From positions 1-64,000 of the forward strand of contig NZ_NJAK01000001.1 of the NCBI RefSeq assembly GCF_002632755.1: DNA of 64,000 nucleotides, given 5' to 3'. Made by a program: the position numbers and the translations under genes. Below, one piece after another: positions 1 to 9,698 of this stretch. Below the pieces are notes generated by a model. The model did not search any database, was not told the origin of the DNA, and saw only the letters and a list, made by a program, of their open reading frames with translations. The stretch comes from Xenorhabdus ishibashii. GTDB taxonomy: Bacteria > Pseudomonadota > Gammaproteobacteria > Enterobacterales > Enterobacteriaceae. The first letter of the stretch is position 1. The number at the start of each line of letters is the position of its first letter.

Positions 1-1158
1 CAGGGTTCTGTAGCTGGGCTTCCGGCAAGTAATGGCGGGTCAGTAATAACAGTTCGTTATCCACGGGGAACGTGTAACAGATACTGGTGATATCCCCGTT
101 GAAGATAAATCTAATCCAGCGTAGCATTCCAAGCCTTTGAGGTCGTTTTCGTCATAGTCTGACTGGCAGTCTTTCCATGCGCCTTCACCCATCCACGGCG
201 TTTCACCCTGACACCAGATATTAAAGCGTTTGGTGAGCATCTCAGTCCATTGCGAGGGAATGCCTCGTGCTTTCTGGATTGTGTCGTGCAAAGCATCACT
301 GTCTACGGAAACATTCAGGTTAGGATTAGCCTTTATCCAGAGGGCTTCATCATCAATCTCGTTCTCGTCGTCCAGTTCGTAGATCAGGGCAAACAGGGAT
401 TCATTTTGTTCTTCACCCTCCAATATCTGACAGCAATAATCATAGTGCTGTTTACAGGCGGATATCACGTTACTGCCTGCCGTAGTAATGGCAAACAGAA
501 TGCCTTCGGGACGGGCGCCCATCCCCAATTCAAGGGCAGAGTAAACCGCGTTATCGGGGTGCAAATGATACTCATCGACAATAGCAAGGCTGGGGTTAGT
601 ACCCTCAATCGTGGCGGCTTTGGCTGCCAACGGTTTTAACAGGCTGTTGCTCTTGGTATAAGTCACTTTGTGTTGCTGGATAGATACCCGCTTCTTGAGT
701 GGTTTTGAAAGCAGGCACATCTGGCGGGCATCATCAAACACAATACGCGCCTGATCCCGACTCACGGCGGCGGTGTAAATATCCTGCTGCCCGTTCTCCA
801 TCACCAGAAACCAGTTAGCCAGTATCGCGGCTACCGTGGATTTGGCATTTTTGCGCGGCACCTGAATATAAGCACTGCGGTATTTCCGGCGACCGGTGGC
901 CTTAACCTTGAAGCCGAACAGATTCGCAAAGGCGAACTGTTGCCACGGTTCAAGCATAATCGGCTTACCGCGCAAGTGGCCTTTGACGTGCGGGCAGAGA
1001 CGGGAAAAGCCCACAAAACGTTCTACAACTTCGGTATCGAACATATAAAGCGGGTTATTCAGGTCGTTAAAGTAGCGTTTCACGGCCTGTTTTACCCGTT
1101 TACAGGCCGGAATATTGCCGTTTTTGATATCAAAAGCGTACTGTTCCCATGCGTTCAT
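1..1158 (-). pseudogene. Terminase large subunit of the island (frameshifted, runs off window)
   Basis: Large terminase of the HK97-like type that cuts and pumps DNA into proheads. The ATPase region is visible: a Walker A-like VPRKNAKS around residue 100 and Walker B AIVDEY around 193, followed by the start of the nuclease domain (AGLDLSSTG). At positions 94-97 a run of four C (G on the coding strand) shifts the frame and gives a stop at 40. Adding one base restores an open frame (STGDITSICYTF...) that continues to the window edge. It is therefore a recent lesion or a sequencing error. It is the last gene of the head module and lies just after terS. The remaining 3' part is outside the window. 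Confidence 0.85.
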
Positions 1159-1169
1159 CGGGGTATCAC

Positions 1170-1529
1170 TCAGGCCATCAGCACATCTAAATCGTCGGGT
1201 TCATCGCTTTCTACCGGATTTCGGCGGCGGGAAACCGGATCAAAGCCCAGCAATGACGACATTTTTATCATGATTTTTTCCGCATCGGCTTTCGCTTTCA
1301 GTGAGGGGTTACTGGTCGCTGCACCGCGTGAACCTTCCACTGCGAACCCGCGCACTTCAATGTCTTCAACGGCTTTACGGTAAATCGCATAGTTAACGCA
1401 ATAGAGTTCTAAGTTGTTCCAGTCTGCTGGGCTGAGATCTTCCCGTTCGTTGAGGATTTTGGCTTTTGATTTCCATTGCTCGGCGGCAATCTCATTTAAA
1501 TAAACGGGGGGTTTGGGTGCTCTTGCCAT
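1170..1529 (-). CDS. Terminase small subunit, P27 family
   Basis: A 119-residue protein with the typical P27-family look: a short basic N terminus (MARAPKPP), an EQW..K..IL segment, a central LSPADWNNLELYC stretch, and an acidic C terminus. It should recognise the packaging site and recruit TerL, which starts 11 bases downstream. In cf-PICIs the small terminase decides that island DNA rather than phage DNA is packaged. The family call is by recognition; DNA specificity cannot be read from the sequence. Confidence 0.85.
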   Translation of the reverse strand: MARAPKPPVYLNEIAAEQWKSKAKILNEREDLSPADWNNLELYCVNYAIYRKAVEDIEVRGFAVEGSRGAATSNPSLKAKADAEKIMIKMSSLLGFDPVSRRRNPVESDEPDDLDVLMA

Positions 1530-1657
1530 AATCTATTGTTTCCTATGAAGTTACTGCTATTGAAAAAAGTGCCGTGCATAAAAATTCGAGGGGGCGGGTG
1601 GTGCCATGAGGCAGGGCGTTTGTCATTTTTGACACCCCACCCCTTCTGAGTGCTTCT

Positions 1658-1825
1658 CTAGCGATTTCGGAAGCATTCCATTAGCTCCCTATCACGCTGT
1701 GTCTTGCGCCTCGCTGTGGGTTTCTCAGGCGCAATCTGATTTTGTTGTCGGTAAGGTTCACTGTGCTTGAGTAACCCTTTAAGGAGTTGATCCACTTCAT
1801 CTTCACGCATCTTGGTTATACTCAT
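1658..1825 (-). CDS. Small hypothetical protein between HNH and terS
   Basis: A 55-residue basic protein from the ATG at 1825 (MSITKMREDEVDQLLKGLL), with a C terminus rich in Arg and Lys. The start overlaps the end of the HNH gene by 23 bases, which suggests translational coupling. A later ATG at 1810 is an alternative start. I do not recognise a family. Its position in the packaging module and its charge fit a small accessory DNA-binding protein, but that is inference. Confidence 0.45.
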   Translation of the reverse strand: MSITKMREDEVDQLLKGLLKHSEPYRQQNQIAPEKPTARRKTQRDRELMECFRNR

Positions 1826-2249
1826 GAATCCAGTTATTGCGCTGGGCTGCCTTTGCTTCCAGTTCCCGATATTCCCCATTCTTACGCCGCTGTTTCGTTG
1901 TTGGGTCAGTGGTCACGGTCTTTCGACTGTGGCAGCTATTACATAGCGGCTGGTGATTGAAGTCAGGCCAAAACAGCACATCACTACCACCGTCAATGGG
2001 TATGATATGATCCACAATCGTCGCTGGGGCATACACACCTACCTTGAAACAATGCACACACAGCGGATTGGACTTAAGGAATTGCAGACGGTATTTATCC
2101 CATGCAGGGGTATAACCTCGCTCACGCCTTGAGCCTCGTTTACTGTCCTGTTGTCGTCTAGCTTCCCGTTTGTGCTGCTCACAGCGACCAGACTTGACCC
2201 GCTCACGGCAATTGGGATAGCTACAGCGCTTTAACGGTTGCCACGGCAT
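1803..2249 (-). CDS. HNH endonuclease of the island head module
   Basis: A 148-residue HNH nuclease. Zinc-ligand Cys residues are visible in the N-terminal part (CSYPNCRERV, RCEQH) and around the core (LCVHCFKVG ... CNSCHSRK), and the catalytic segment is VDHIIPIDGG. HNH proteins sit next to terS/terL in HK97-like phages and cf-PICIs, where they are needed for terminase cutting at cos. The start overlaps the stop of the connector gene, as expected in a tight operon. A second, different HNH gene lies in the outer prophage at 15441-15791. Confidence 0.85.
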   Translation of the reverse strand: MPWQPLKRCSYPNCRERVKSGRCEQHKREARRQQDSKRGSRRERGYTPAWDKYRLQFLKSNPLCVHCFKVGVYAPATIVDHIIPIDGGSDVLFWPDFNHQPLCNSCHSRKTVTTDPTTKQRRKNGEYRELEAKAAQRNNWIHEYNQDA

Positions 2250-2551
2250 CAGTAGACTCCTACATCACGATAGACAGACCATAATGATTTGATGGTGAAC
2301 GGGATTTCTTTCAGTTCCTTATCTGCCACCATCGAACGAGTTTCATACAGTAAACCGATATAAAGTAAACAGCCAACTTTGATCGCCGGACTGAATACCA
2401 AGCCATCATCAAAGCGCTTGCCGATATGTTGCTGGCAGACTTCTAAGGCAGCATTGGCATAACCTTGAAGTAAGGTATCTTCTAACGTATCACTTTCATC
2501 TATCCGGCAATGTTGTTTGATTTCGTCCAATGTTATGAGAGGGTTACTCAT
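2249..2551 (-). CDS. Head-tail connector, HK97 gp6-like
   Basis: A 100-residue protein beginning MSNPLITLDEIKQHCRID, the usual opening of gp6/phage_connect_1 adaptors (LxxxKxHxRID). These form a ring below the portal and give the docking site for tails. In a cf-PICI this is the interface with helper tails, so it matters for which helper can be exploited. In corrected frame the portal stop overlaps this start by 8 bases. Confidence 0.8.
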   Translation of the reverse strand: MSNPLITLDEIKQHCRIDESDTLEDTLLQGYANAALEVCQQHIGKRFDDGLVFSPAIKVGCLLYIGLLYETRSMVADKELKEIPFTIKSLWSVYRDVGVY

Positions 2552-3759
2552 CTTTCACCTCTGTTTTTTTAATACTGACCTCTTGCTTCCATGCCTGGCT
2601 AAACTCATCGCCACCATCACGGGGGATAATCCCTCGCGTTCACGGGCTTCATTCGGGCACATCACACCGGATTTAATCGCCGTCTCGTAGCTCTGAAAGC
2701 GTTCTTTCGGATTGGCTCGCAGTAGATCGGCTGTGTCAAATTCAACTTGGTAGCGAATGCCTCGTTTTGGTGAGTTCATCAGCAAGGCGGACTTGATTTG
2801 CTGCTCAAAGTTAGCCAGCCACGGGCGCATGGTGATCGTCAGAAAAGCGCGTGATGCTTCGCTAAAATTACTGTAGGTACTGTTCGAATACTCTTGCAGG
2901 AAGATCGGGCTGACATTGAACATACGGGCAATATCTTCAATCGTGAAGCGACGAGAGGCCAGCCATTCCGCATCTTGGTTGCTCATGCCTAACTGTTGGT
3001 ATTCCATCCCCCCTCAAGAATGGGCGTTTTCCCTGCATTGCGAGCGCCCTTATAACGTTCGAGGGCTTCCAGTGCCTTATTGCCCTTGATGCCATCCAGC
3101 CAGTCAGCGGCTTTAATCACGCCCGCTGCCATCATGCCCTCTTTCATTATGCTGGCACCGTGGCGCTGTTGTGCCAGCCCCAAACCCAGTGTTTCACGGC
3201 AGATGGTGACTGGCGAACGCCCCAAAAAGCCATCTTCGGTGGCATAACGCAAATGCAATACTTCTTCTTGTAGGTAGGTTTTGACCTTGCCGCTATAAGG
3301 TTCGGTAATGGTGTAAGCAAAGCGGTGATCCGATAATCGTTGCGGCACAACCGCTGACGGTGGGTAAGGGTGCAACGATTGTGGCTGTCCGTCTTTTCCC
3401 CAGACTATGACTGCATACGCATTACCATTGAGTAAGCAATGACGCATCAGGGTTCGCTTAAACTGAAAAGGCGTCTGGCAGTCATTCGGGTATTCATTGA
3501 GCAAATAATCCACGGGGTGATCACTGAGCCATTCGCGGGACTCCTTGCCGTTCTGGTGCTGAACCCGATAGAGATAGCAAGGCATGGTCGCCACGGCTTC
3601 ACTAATCACCGTGACAGCATTCATCACGGCGGGTAAGCCTTCGGCTGTAGACGGTGAAACATGCTCGCCTGATTTGGTGTTAGATATACCTGCCAGAGAA
3701 AGAAACTCATCAATACTGACACTGCGAGTCTCAGCGGCTTTACGCTTAAAAGGCCACAT
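2544..3759 (-). pseudogene. Portal protein, HK97 family (two frameshifts)
   Basis: Portal subunit, the twelve-fold ring through which DNA enters the capsid. The N-terminal piece (3759 to 2989) begins MWPFKRKAAETRS and covers the usual stem and wing region; the C-terminal piece (about 3007 to 2555) contains MFNVSPIFLQ and SNSTYSNFSEASR, typical of the family. The two overlap out of frame at a six-C run (3008-3013), where one more base restores the frame (ILEGGMEYQQLG). A second contraction at the five-G run 2621-2625 changes the tail; with one base added the protein ends KKTEVKDE at 2544, for about 405 residues in all, a normal length. Either a double mutation or assembly error. Confidence 0.85.
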
Positions 3760-3761
3760 AG

Positions 3762-4310
3762 TTACACCTCGGACAGTTGCAGCCAGTAATGACGCAAATC
3801 AACATTGTTAGGCTTAACCCTATTCAGCGAACGCTTGGCAATCTCAACACCGCTTTCAGGGTAGGCGGGTAAACTGGTGACAGTGATTTCCCGTAGTTCC
3901 GCTTCTAAAACGGTTCTCAGATAAGGCTCCTGACCCACATCCCACTGATCTTTGATAGCTCGAAAGCCAAAAGACATACCGGAAATATCACCCCGTTCAA
4001 CTAGTGCCAGTACATCACGCCCTAATTGGGTATCAGGCGGGGTTAACTCAAAGCGTAATCCGGTGGCATCTTCGGCAAGCTGCAATGTACCAGACGTAGT
4101 ACGGCCTAACAGGTTCATGTGATCATGTTCATAAAGCGCCCTGACATCTGTACCCGCCGTTAAGCTGGTGCTAAACGCATTCGGGGCGAACTGCTCGACA
4201 AACTCATCCCACAAAACTTGTGATCGGCTGTTCCACTTAATGACATAACCGGTCAGTTTCTTATCACTGGCAGACAGGGAAGCGGTGCGGATTTCAAAAT
4301 CATTTTTCAT
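3762..4310 (-). CDS. Prohead maturation protease, HK97 (S78) family
   Basis: A 182-residue prohead protease that removes the capsid delta domain during head maturation. Visible family features are GYVIKWNSRS at the N terminus, the catalytic-His region LYEHDHMNLLGRT, the catalytic-Ser region DISGMSFGF, and REITVTSLPAYPES near the C terminus. The order portal, protease, capsid is the standard HK97 order. The reading frame is intact, unlike the portal just downstream. Confidence 0.9.
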   Translation of the reverse strand: MKNDFEIRTASLSASDKKLTGYVIKWNSRSQVLWDEFVEQFAPNAFSTSLTAGTDVRALYEHDHMNLLGRTTSGTLQLAEDATGLRFELTPPDTQLGRDVLALVERGDISGMSFGFRAIKDQWDVGQEPYLRTVLEAELREITVTSLPAYPESGVEIAKRSLNRVKPNNVDLRHYWLQLSEV

Positions 4311-4351
4311 TGGTAGACTCCAGACTACAAAGGGGCGCAGTGCCCTTATCG

Positions 4352-5506
4352 TTAACCCGCTTTCGTGCCTTTGATTTCGAGCACTTTGATTGCGTTGGAA
4401 TCCACCAGACCACCACCCAAATATTTATCCGTGTGTACCTTGTAGTACCCCGGTTCGGTGATATTGTCAGGACGGGTGCGTGTGCCGGTATCATGGTCAA
4501 CGATGAAGTAACCGCGTTTGAAGTCACCCAGACCGATAGCATCATCCGGCATAAATTCGAGATAATGGACAGGCAAGCCCAGTAACATATCAGGATCACC
4601 TGCTTGCAGACGTTCGCGCCAGATGTAATCACCGTTGCCGTTTTTCAGCTTCTGCACTTTGGCAGCCGTCGTGGAGTTCATCACCCACACCGCATTTTTA
4701 CGGTATTTGTTCCTGAGCAGGAATTTCAGGTCAATCAGGCTATCGGCTTCCAGTTTGGCAACTTCCAGCTTTTGCAACGTACCGAACGCACGGGCTTTAT
4801 CGGCTTGGGTATCACGAGGATAAGACAGGAAGCCTTTCGCTTTCTTGCTGCCGTCACCACTCACAAGATCGGTTTCTTCGGTATCAACAAACGTATCTGC
4901 AATTTCTGAGGTTAACCAGCCTAAAATATCGACATCGCTAAAATCGATGATTTCTTGGGTAGTCTTAGGGTAGGCATAAATCGGAAACAGCTTGATGCTG
5001 ACTTCTTCCATCGTCGGTGTGGCTGTCTCACTGCGTGCCTTGCCTTCTTCCCCGTGGGCGACGGCTGCACCCCCGACCGAAACAAGCTGTTTATACTCAT
5101 TACTACGCGTGGTCTTAATCGTACAAATCCGGCGCATAACCGACTCATCAGCCAGTTGCTGCATGATCTGTTTATTCAGCTCAGGGATAACGGTATAGCC
5201 ACCTTCGGAGGGTACGCTCGTAGACAAGGTGCGGGTTTCTCCGGTCACGATATAGTGACGCAGTTCATCATTGCTGAGTGTTTTACTGGCGGGCTGGTTC
5301 TTGGCCTGATTTCGCTCTTCATCCGATAAAGCCTCATAACGGGCGATTTCTGCATTCAGGGCACCGGACTGACTGCGCAGCTCGTCAAACTGTTTAGCTT
5401 CATCGGCATTAAGAGAGCGCTTTTCGTCTTCGGCTTTGGTGAGAAGAGAACGCATCTGCTGGGTTAAATCGGCTTTTTGCTGGCGTAATTCGAGTAATTT
5501 CTTCAT
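4352..5506 (-). CDS. Major capsid protein, HK97 fold
   Basis: A 384-residue HK97-type coat protein. Residues 1 to about 100 form a charged, coiled-coil-like scaffolding (delta) region (LRQQKADLTQQMR), followed by the mature domain beginning near LSTSVPSEGGYTVIPE. The C-terminal DHDTGTRTRPDNI and YKVHTDKYLGGG segments are typical of the family. The presence of its own capsid gene separates this island from classical PICIs that hijack and resize helper capsids. First gene of the head operon, preceded by a terminator at 5662-5690. Confidence 0.92.
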   Translation of the reverse strand: MKKLLELRQQKADLTQQMRSLLTKAEDEKRSLNADEAKQFDELRSQSGALNAEIARYEALSDEERNQAKNQPASKTLSNDELRHYIVTGETRTLSTSVPSEGGYTVIPELNKQIMQQLADESVMRRICTIKTTRSNEYKQLVSVGGAAVAHGEEGKARSETATPTMEEVSIKLFPIYAYPKTTQEIIDFSDVDILGWLTSEIADTFVDTEETDLVSGDGSKKAKGFLSYPRDTQADKARAFGTLQKLEVAKLEADSLIDLKFLLRNKYRKNAVWVMNSTTAAKVQKLKNGNGDYIWRERLQAGDPDMLLGLPVHYLEFMPDDAIGLGDFKRGYFIVDHDTGTRTRPDNITEPGYYKVHTDKYLGGGLVDSNAIKVLEIKGTKAG

Positions 5507-5661
5507 GGTGCCTCTGCATGTAGGTTAAGGGTTCGCTGTCATGCAGGTTTGAGGAAGCGGTAGCGGGTTAGCACTACCGCCTTTGAGGACTTGCTACAGA
5601 GCAATTGAAGTCAGGACGTGCCTACATGGTTCAGCAATCACTATTTAACACCATGAAAAAT

Positions 5662-5690
5662 AATAAAAAAGACCTCGTGATAGGAGGTCT
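5662..5690 (-). terminator. Intrinsic terminator upstream of the head operon
   Basis: On the minus strand a 7-bp stem (AGACCTC/GAGGTCT, bases 5670-5676 and 5684-5690) is followed by a T run. It would stop transcription from the replication side before the capsid gene, so the head genes probably have their own promoter within 5507-5660. Confidence 0.65.
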
Positions 5691-5735
5691 AAACAAGGGG
5701 AAACATGAGGACGGGATATTTACAAATCTTTACTT

Positions 5736-5996
5736 TTATTTTTCACTCATCCAATCCGGCGCGTCGTTCATGATTTCTCTGAACGCCTGTAATTGTTCTA
5801 TCAATACATCTAACTGCTCTTTATTGGTTGCCAGTATTTCCTCAGAAAATGTGTGGCGCAGACTACCACCTGAATCCTGAAAGAAAAAAGCATGACCATT
5901 GACCAACTGGCGGTACTCGCTTGTATGTAAATCGTCTAACTGCGTAATACCGTAATAATCGTAGTGTTCTCTGATATCTTCTTGCGTAATCGGCAT
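5736..5996 (-). CDS. Hypothetical island protein, 86 residues
   Basis: Small acidic protein (MPITQEDIREHYDYYGI...), start supported by a GGGG-type ribosome site 6 to 9 bases upstream. It contains a Leu-rich helix (EQLDVLIEQLQAFREIM) that could form a coiled coil. It lies between the origin region and the head operon and overlaps no other gene. No family recognised. Confidence 0.6.
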   Translation of the reverse strand: MPITQEDIREHYDYYGITQLDDLHTSEYRQLVNGHAFFFQDSGGSLRHTFSEEILATNKEQLDVLIEQLQAFREIMNDAPDWMSEK

Positions 5997-6014
5997 AATA
6001 TTCCCCTTATATAA

Positions 6015-6248
6015 TTATTCTACTTCTCTGAATAGGGTTACTTGGAAAGTTTCTAAGGCTTCAGCTATCCCACGAATGTTCATCGCTAATTCATCCCGTG
6101 CCGCTGTCTTCATGAATGCGGCTATAAGCTCTGGGTGCTGTTTGGCATACCCCTCACCGAACAAAGCATCTATTTCTTTGACTGCTCTTTCCATCCAGTA
6201 CGCGGCTGAATTAGCTGCCTGTCTTTCAATCGTTGTTGCATCTAACAT
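6015..6248 (-). CDS. Hypothetical island protein, 77 residues
   Basis: Starts at the ATG at 6248 (MLDATTIERQAANSAAYWMERAV), chosen because a GGAG sits 5-8 bases upstream; the longer reading to 6335 would run into the iteron cluster. Predicted to be all-helical. It is the first gene on this side of the origin and is followed by the 86-residue gene. Function unknown. Confidence 0.6.
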   Translation of the reverse strand: MLDATTIERQAANSAAYWMERAVKEIDALFGEGYAKQHPELIAAFMKTAARDELAMNIRGIAEALETFQVTLFREVE

Positions 6249-6284
6249 ATGTTCTCCATTTTTGTATATATATAGTGAAAAGTT

Positions 6285-6659
6285 ACCGACAACACCGACA
6301 AACCGACAATGAGGTAAAATACAATTTAATATCAATTAGATACACTGTTAAATCGTTGTCGGTTAATTGTCGCTCAATTTTTTGATATCGCTAGAATTAC
6401 AATATTATTGTTATCTTTCATGTAGATAAACATCACTTCCTGTTGTCGAAAACCGACAACGCTACTTATAAACTCTTTCATATTTATCCGAATCCTTTTG
6501 CCTACCAAAAAAAGAAAGTTTTTCTTCTGGCAGGTGCTTTGTTTTAAGTCCGCCAATGAAAACGACAAATCGACAACGTACCGACAAACATTTAACATTT
6601 TAGTATATTGATTTATAAGATATTTATATTACTGTTGTCGGTTTGTCGGTGTTGTCGGT
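6285..6659. repeat. Iteron array with exact 25-bp terminal inverted repeat; putative island origin
   Basis: The octamer ACCGACAA (or its complement TTGTCGGT) occurs nine times exactly here: 6285, 6294, 6302, 6356, 6452, 6580, 6635, 6643 and 6652, with further one- or two-mismatch copies near 6367, 6443, 6561 and 6569. The outer clusters, 6285-6309 and 6635-6659, are exact reverse complements of each other over 25 bp and flank an AT-rich core. The array abuts the 3' end of the primase-helicase gene. P4-like satellites and PICIs have iteron origins beside their Rep/primase gene, so I infer a replication origin. The ORF inside it (6374-6598) is not believed. Confidence 0.75.
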
Positions 6660-6681
6660 CAGTTTTACGCGTATAGAGAAT

Positions 6682-9393
6682 TTATTCTTCTATTTCATCA
6701 GTGGAATACATCAGCACATAATACTTACGGGGTGAGCCGTTGTGCTTCATGCCTTGCACCTTAAAGCCACCATTTGCGGCCTTTCTTAGCATCCCTGATT
6801 CAGCGAGAACCCGCGCAAACATCTTCGTATCGAACGTTTCTGATACCTCATTCTCGAACACATCTGGGAATGTGTAGAAATGGATAAGGCCGGCATTATT
6901 GGGGATATCGCTGGTATCTTTTCGGTAGCCTGCAAGGTTAGAAATAGTGGCATGATCATAGGTGTACGGTTCTGGTGCATACCGACTCAATCCAAAACGG
7001 TCTAAAAATGCCTCGGTTTGTTCCCGTATCTGTTGGTGTTCTTTATTGGCAGTACCAAATTCAGCCACCCACGCATTAAAGCAGTGTTGAATTGCGTCTC
7101 TGCTTTCCTGTTCTGTCCATCCGGTGAGATGCGTCGCTGCAATAAGTGCCCCCTCTAAGATGGCGAACCGTTCTGCCACGCGGGGAAGTTGTGCCCCAGC
7201 GCCTTTGGGGATCAACCCATTCCAGCGGATTTTGGCTTCTTCAATGGTGTTTCTCGTTGCTTTTTGATGCTGAGTCAGATATTCACACCATACCCGCCCA
7301 ATAGCCCCATGATTGTCAGCAATGGCTTTTTCGATTGCCTTAGCGTGTTCTCTGGCATCCTGATAACCATGTAAAACAGTCGGGCTACTGAACGGAATAT
7401 TCAGCAACCGGACAAGCTGGCCTGCTTTCATGCGCTTGCCCTCACTTCTGACAAACGTATCAAGATCGACCTCGCCAGTACTGATAGCTATCGTTTTAAA
7501 CTGGAGAATGTCACGGTTGCCGCCACCTCTTGCCCCTTGTAACTTGCCTTTGCCGTTAAACAGCGCATAAGACGCATTAGCCACATCTTTAACCGATGAT
7601 CCCTGCCCGACTTCATCAAGAGGTAACAGGTTGTTATTATGGGCGGCGGCTTCATTAATCAATCCCAATGTAGTTGCAAACCACGTTAAACGCATGGCAG
7701 ACGGCTCACCAAAGACACTACAGCCGACGCTTTGCGCGGTGGTTTTCCCTGCGGTGCTCTGGTCATAAAAGTGAACCCCAAAGCCATCATCACGCAATAA
7801 ACCGATAACCGGGGAAGCTAACGCAGCCGCAATGGACAGCATCATAAAGGGATTGCCTTTGGCTAATTTGGCTACTGAGTCACGCCAGCTTTCAGGCGTT
7901 CCTGCCACGGTATACCCGCGTATTGATGATGTTCTGCCACAAAAGATAACGGACTTCTCTGGAGTGCCAATCACCTCGCCCGTTGGGAAGATGTAAGCCC
8001 CATGCTGCCAGCCTGTTGAGTGGGTAATGTGCCAGTCGGTTTTTTTAGCACAGCGTTGTAACCAATCCGATAGCGTGTGACGTAAAAAAGGTTTAGTGGC
8101 AATATTCAATCCTGCGGCTTTGAGCTGTCGCCAGCCTTCATTTGCGCCAACATCACCTGTTTTCACTGCCTCAGTGTAAGTTGTCCCGTCTTCTTCCCAC
8201 TGGATAATCAGATAAAATTCAATATCATCACGACCGCGCCCGATCACCTTCATTGAGTCACTGAGCCATTGCTCATGGTTGATAATTTCGCCGCTCTCTT
8301 TGTCCACCTTTGGCGTAACGTAATAAATTCCGTTTTTACGCTCATCAATAAAGGGCTTTAACGGATCACGCTCTTTTGTCCGGTGTTCGTCCAGATTAAT
8401 GACGATTGATTTTGATACTGACATATTCTCCCCCACCTGATACAACCCTTCACTGAATGCCTGTTTTGCTGCCTCGATACCGTGATGCTGGCGATAATCG
8501 TCCCAATCAGCCTTGTGCTCTGTTGGCGGTAACGCTACCCACCCATTAATAGCCTTAGCGGTCTTCTCGGCTGCAATCTTGCCGACGTTCTTCTTGGGCT
8601 TACCTTTGTCGTCCAGTTCTTCCGGTGAGTGCCAATCATTGTCAGCCGCCAGAATGATTTTTACTGTTGGCCACCGCTCTCTGATCTGTTTAGCCACAGT
8701 CGGTAAATTTCCTTCATCAATAGCAGCCAGCACCAAGCCCTCATGCAATTGGTCGACCGTTAAGGCCGTTGCATAGCCCTCAGCAATAATGATCGTGTCC
8801 GGCGTTCCAATTACGGGCGATAAGGGGATAAAGCTCCCCTTTTTCTTCGAGCCGGGGACAAAGCGCTTTTCACCACTCGGCTTAATGACCTGCGCACCGG
8901 TGATTGTGCCGTCCAGTGCCTGAATGACCAGCAACAACGAACCGTCTTTCAGTAGCTTCTGATTGGGACATTGCAGCCCCTTTTGAGTCAGGTAGTCGGA
9001 TTGTCCGATAGTGGATTGAGCCACCAGCTTGTTAACTTTCTCGGTGATGGGTTGAGCCTCTGATTTTAGCGCCTCCTTTCTGGCGGGCTTGGGTTCTGGT
9101 AAGGGAAGCAACAACGCCTCAGAAACCACCTTAGCCGCTTCAATTACCGTGATACCTTTGACCTTCATCAGTAAATCAAAGCCATCGCCGTGATTCGGGT
9201 TATCACACTGGCGACAATGCCAGTCACCGTTACCGTGATCGTCTATGAAGTGAAAACGGTCAGTACCGCCACAGATAGGGCAAGCACCATGCTTACCCTT
9301 TGCTGGAACATCCACCCCACAAGCAGACAACAAACCTTGCCATTGCCCTTGCGCCGCTGCTTTCACCGACCGAATATCAATATGACTTACCAT
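6682..9393 (-). CDS. Primase-helicase (P4 alpha-like, DUF927) of the island
   Basis: A 903-residue multidomain replication protein. Residues 35-70 hold a CHC2-type zinc finger (CPICGGTDRFHF ... WHCRQC). Around 200-260 is a Toprim-like part (IIIAEGYATALT, LAADNDWHS). The C-terminal half is a DUF927/SF3-like ATPase with FYDQSTAGKTTAQ as Walker A and LLPLDEVGQ as Walker B. This arrangement drives autonomous replication of P4-like satellites and PICIs from an adjacent iteron origin, which is present at 6285-6659. Its start overlaps the end of the upstream gene by 7 bases. Confidence 0.9.
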   Translation of the reverse strand: MVSHIDIRSVKAAAQGQWQGLLSACGVDVPAKGKHGACPICGGTDRFHFIDDHGNGDWHCRQCDNPNHGDGFDLLMKVKGITVIEAAKVVSEALLLPLPEPKPARKEALKSEAQPITEKVNKLVAQSTIGQSDYLTQKGLQCPNQKLLKDGSLLLVIQALDGTITGAQVIKPSGEKRFVPGSKKKGSFIPLSPVIGTPDTIIIAEGYATALTVDQLHEGLVLAAIDEGNLPTVAKQIRERWPTVKIILAADNDWHSPEELDDKGKPKKNVGKIAAEKTAKAINGWVALPPTEHKADWDDYRQHHGIEAAKQAFSEGLYQVGENMSVSKSIVINLDEHRTKERDPLKPFIDERKNGIYYVTPKVDKESGEIINHEQWLSDSMKVIGRGRDDIEFYLIIQWEEDGTTYTEAVKTGDVGANEGWRQLKAAGLNIATKPFLRHTLSDWLQRCAKKTDWHITHSTGWQHGAYIFPTGEVIGTPEKSVIFCGRTSSIRGYTVAGTPESWRDSVAKLAKGNPFMMLSIAAALASPVIGLLRDDGFGVHFYDQSTAGKTTAQSVGCSVFGEPSAMRLTWFATTLGLINEAAAHNNNLLPLDEVGQGSSVKDVANASYALFNGKGKLQGARGGGNRDILQFKTIAISTGEVDLDTFVRSEGKRMKAGQLVRLLNIPFSSPTVLHGYQDAREHAKAIEKAIADNHGAIGRVWCEYLTQHQKATRNTIEEAKIRWNGLIPKGAGAQLPRVAERFAILEGALIAATHLTGWTEQESRDAIQHCFNAWVAEFGTANKEHQQIREQTEAFLDRFGLSRYAPEPYTYDHATISNLAGYRKDTSDIPNNAGLIHFYTFPDVFENEVSETFDTKMFARVLAESGMLRKAANGGFKVQGMKHNGSPRKYYVLMYSTDEIEE

Positions 9394-9698
9394 TTTGGGA
9401 ATCCCTCGCGGTGATGGATTTCAAACTGAGCGTTTTGCTGCGTGTCATTCAGGGCTTCGGCAATTCGGGGCAGGTACATCAGGGCTTCACCGATACGGCG
9501 TAAATCCTCCCTTGCCTGACGATTGTCATAGTTTTCGTTATCAACTGACCAGAAAGCCATTTCCCCCATTGCAGACATTGCCGCCATCACGCTACTCAAT
9601 GCCCCTTCGGAGTTTTTGCGCAGATCTTTGAGTTCTTCGGTGCTCAGGTCGTTAAAGCTGGTGCGTACCAAATGTTTATAGATATCAGACATGATCAT
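9387..9698 (-). CDS. Hypothetical protein upstream of the primase
   Basis: A 103-residue acidic helical protein (MIMSDIYKHLVRTSF...). The ATG at 9698 overlaps the stop of the DUF4222-like gene as ATGA, and ATG 9692 is an alternative. Similar short proteins are common between Icd/DUF4222 genes and P4-type primases in enterobacterial satellites. No function known to me. Confidence 0.65.
   Translation of the reverse strand: MIMSDIYKHLVRTSFNDLSTEELKDLRKNSEGALSSVMAAMSAMGEMAFWSVDNENYDNRQAREDLRRIGEALMYLPRIAEALNDTQQNAQFEIHHREGFPKW

Noticed and set aside
6374..6598. A 74-codon minus-strand frame inside the putative origin
   Set aside because: It lies wholly within the iteron array, has no good ribosome site and has the composition of AT-rich non-coding DNA.
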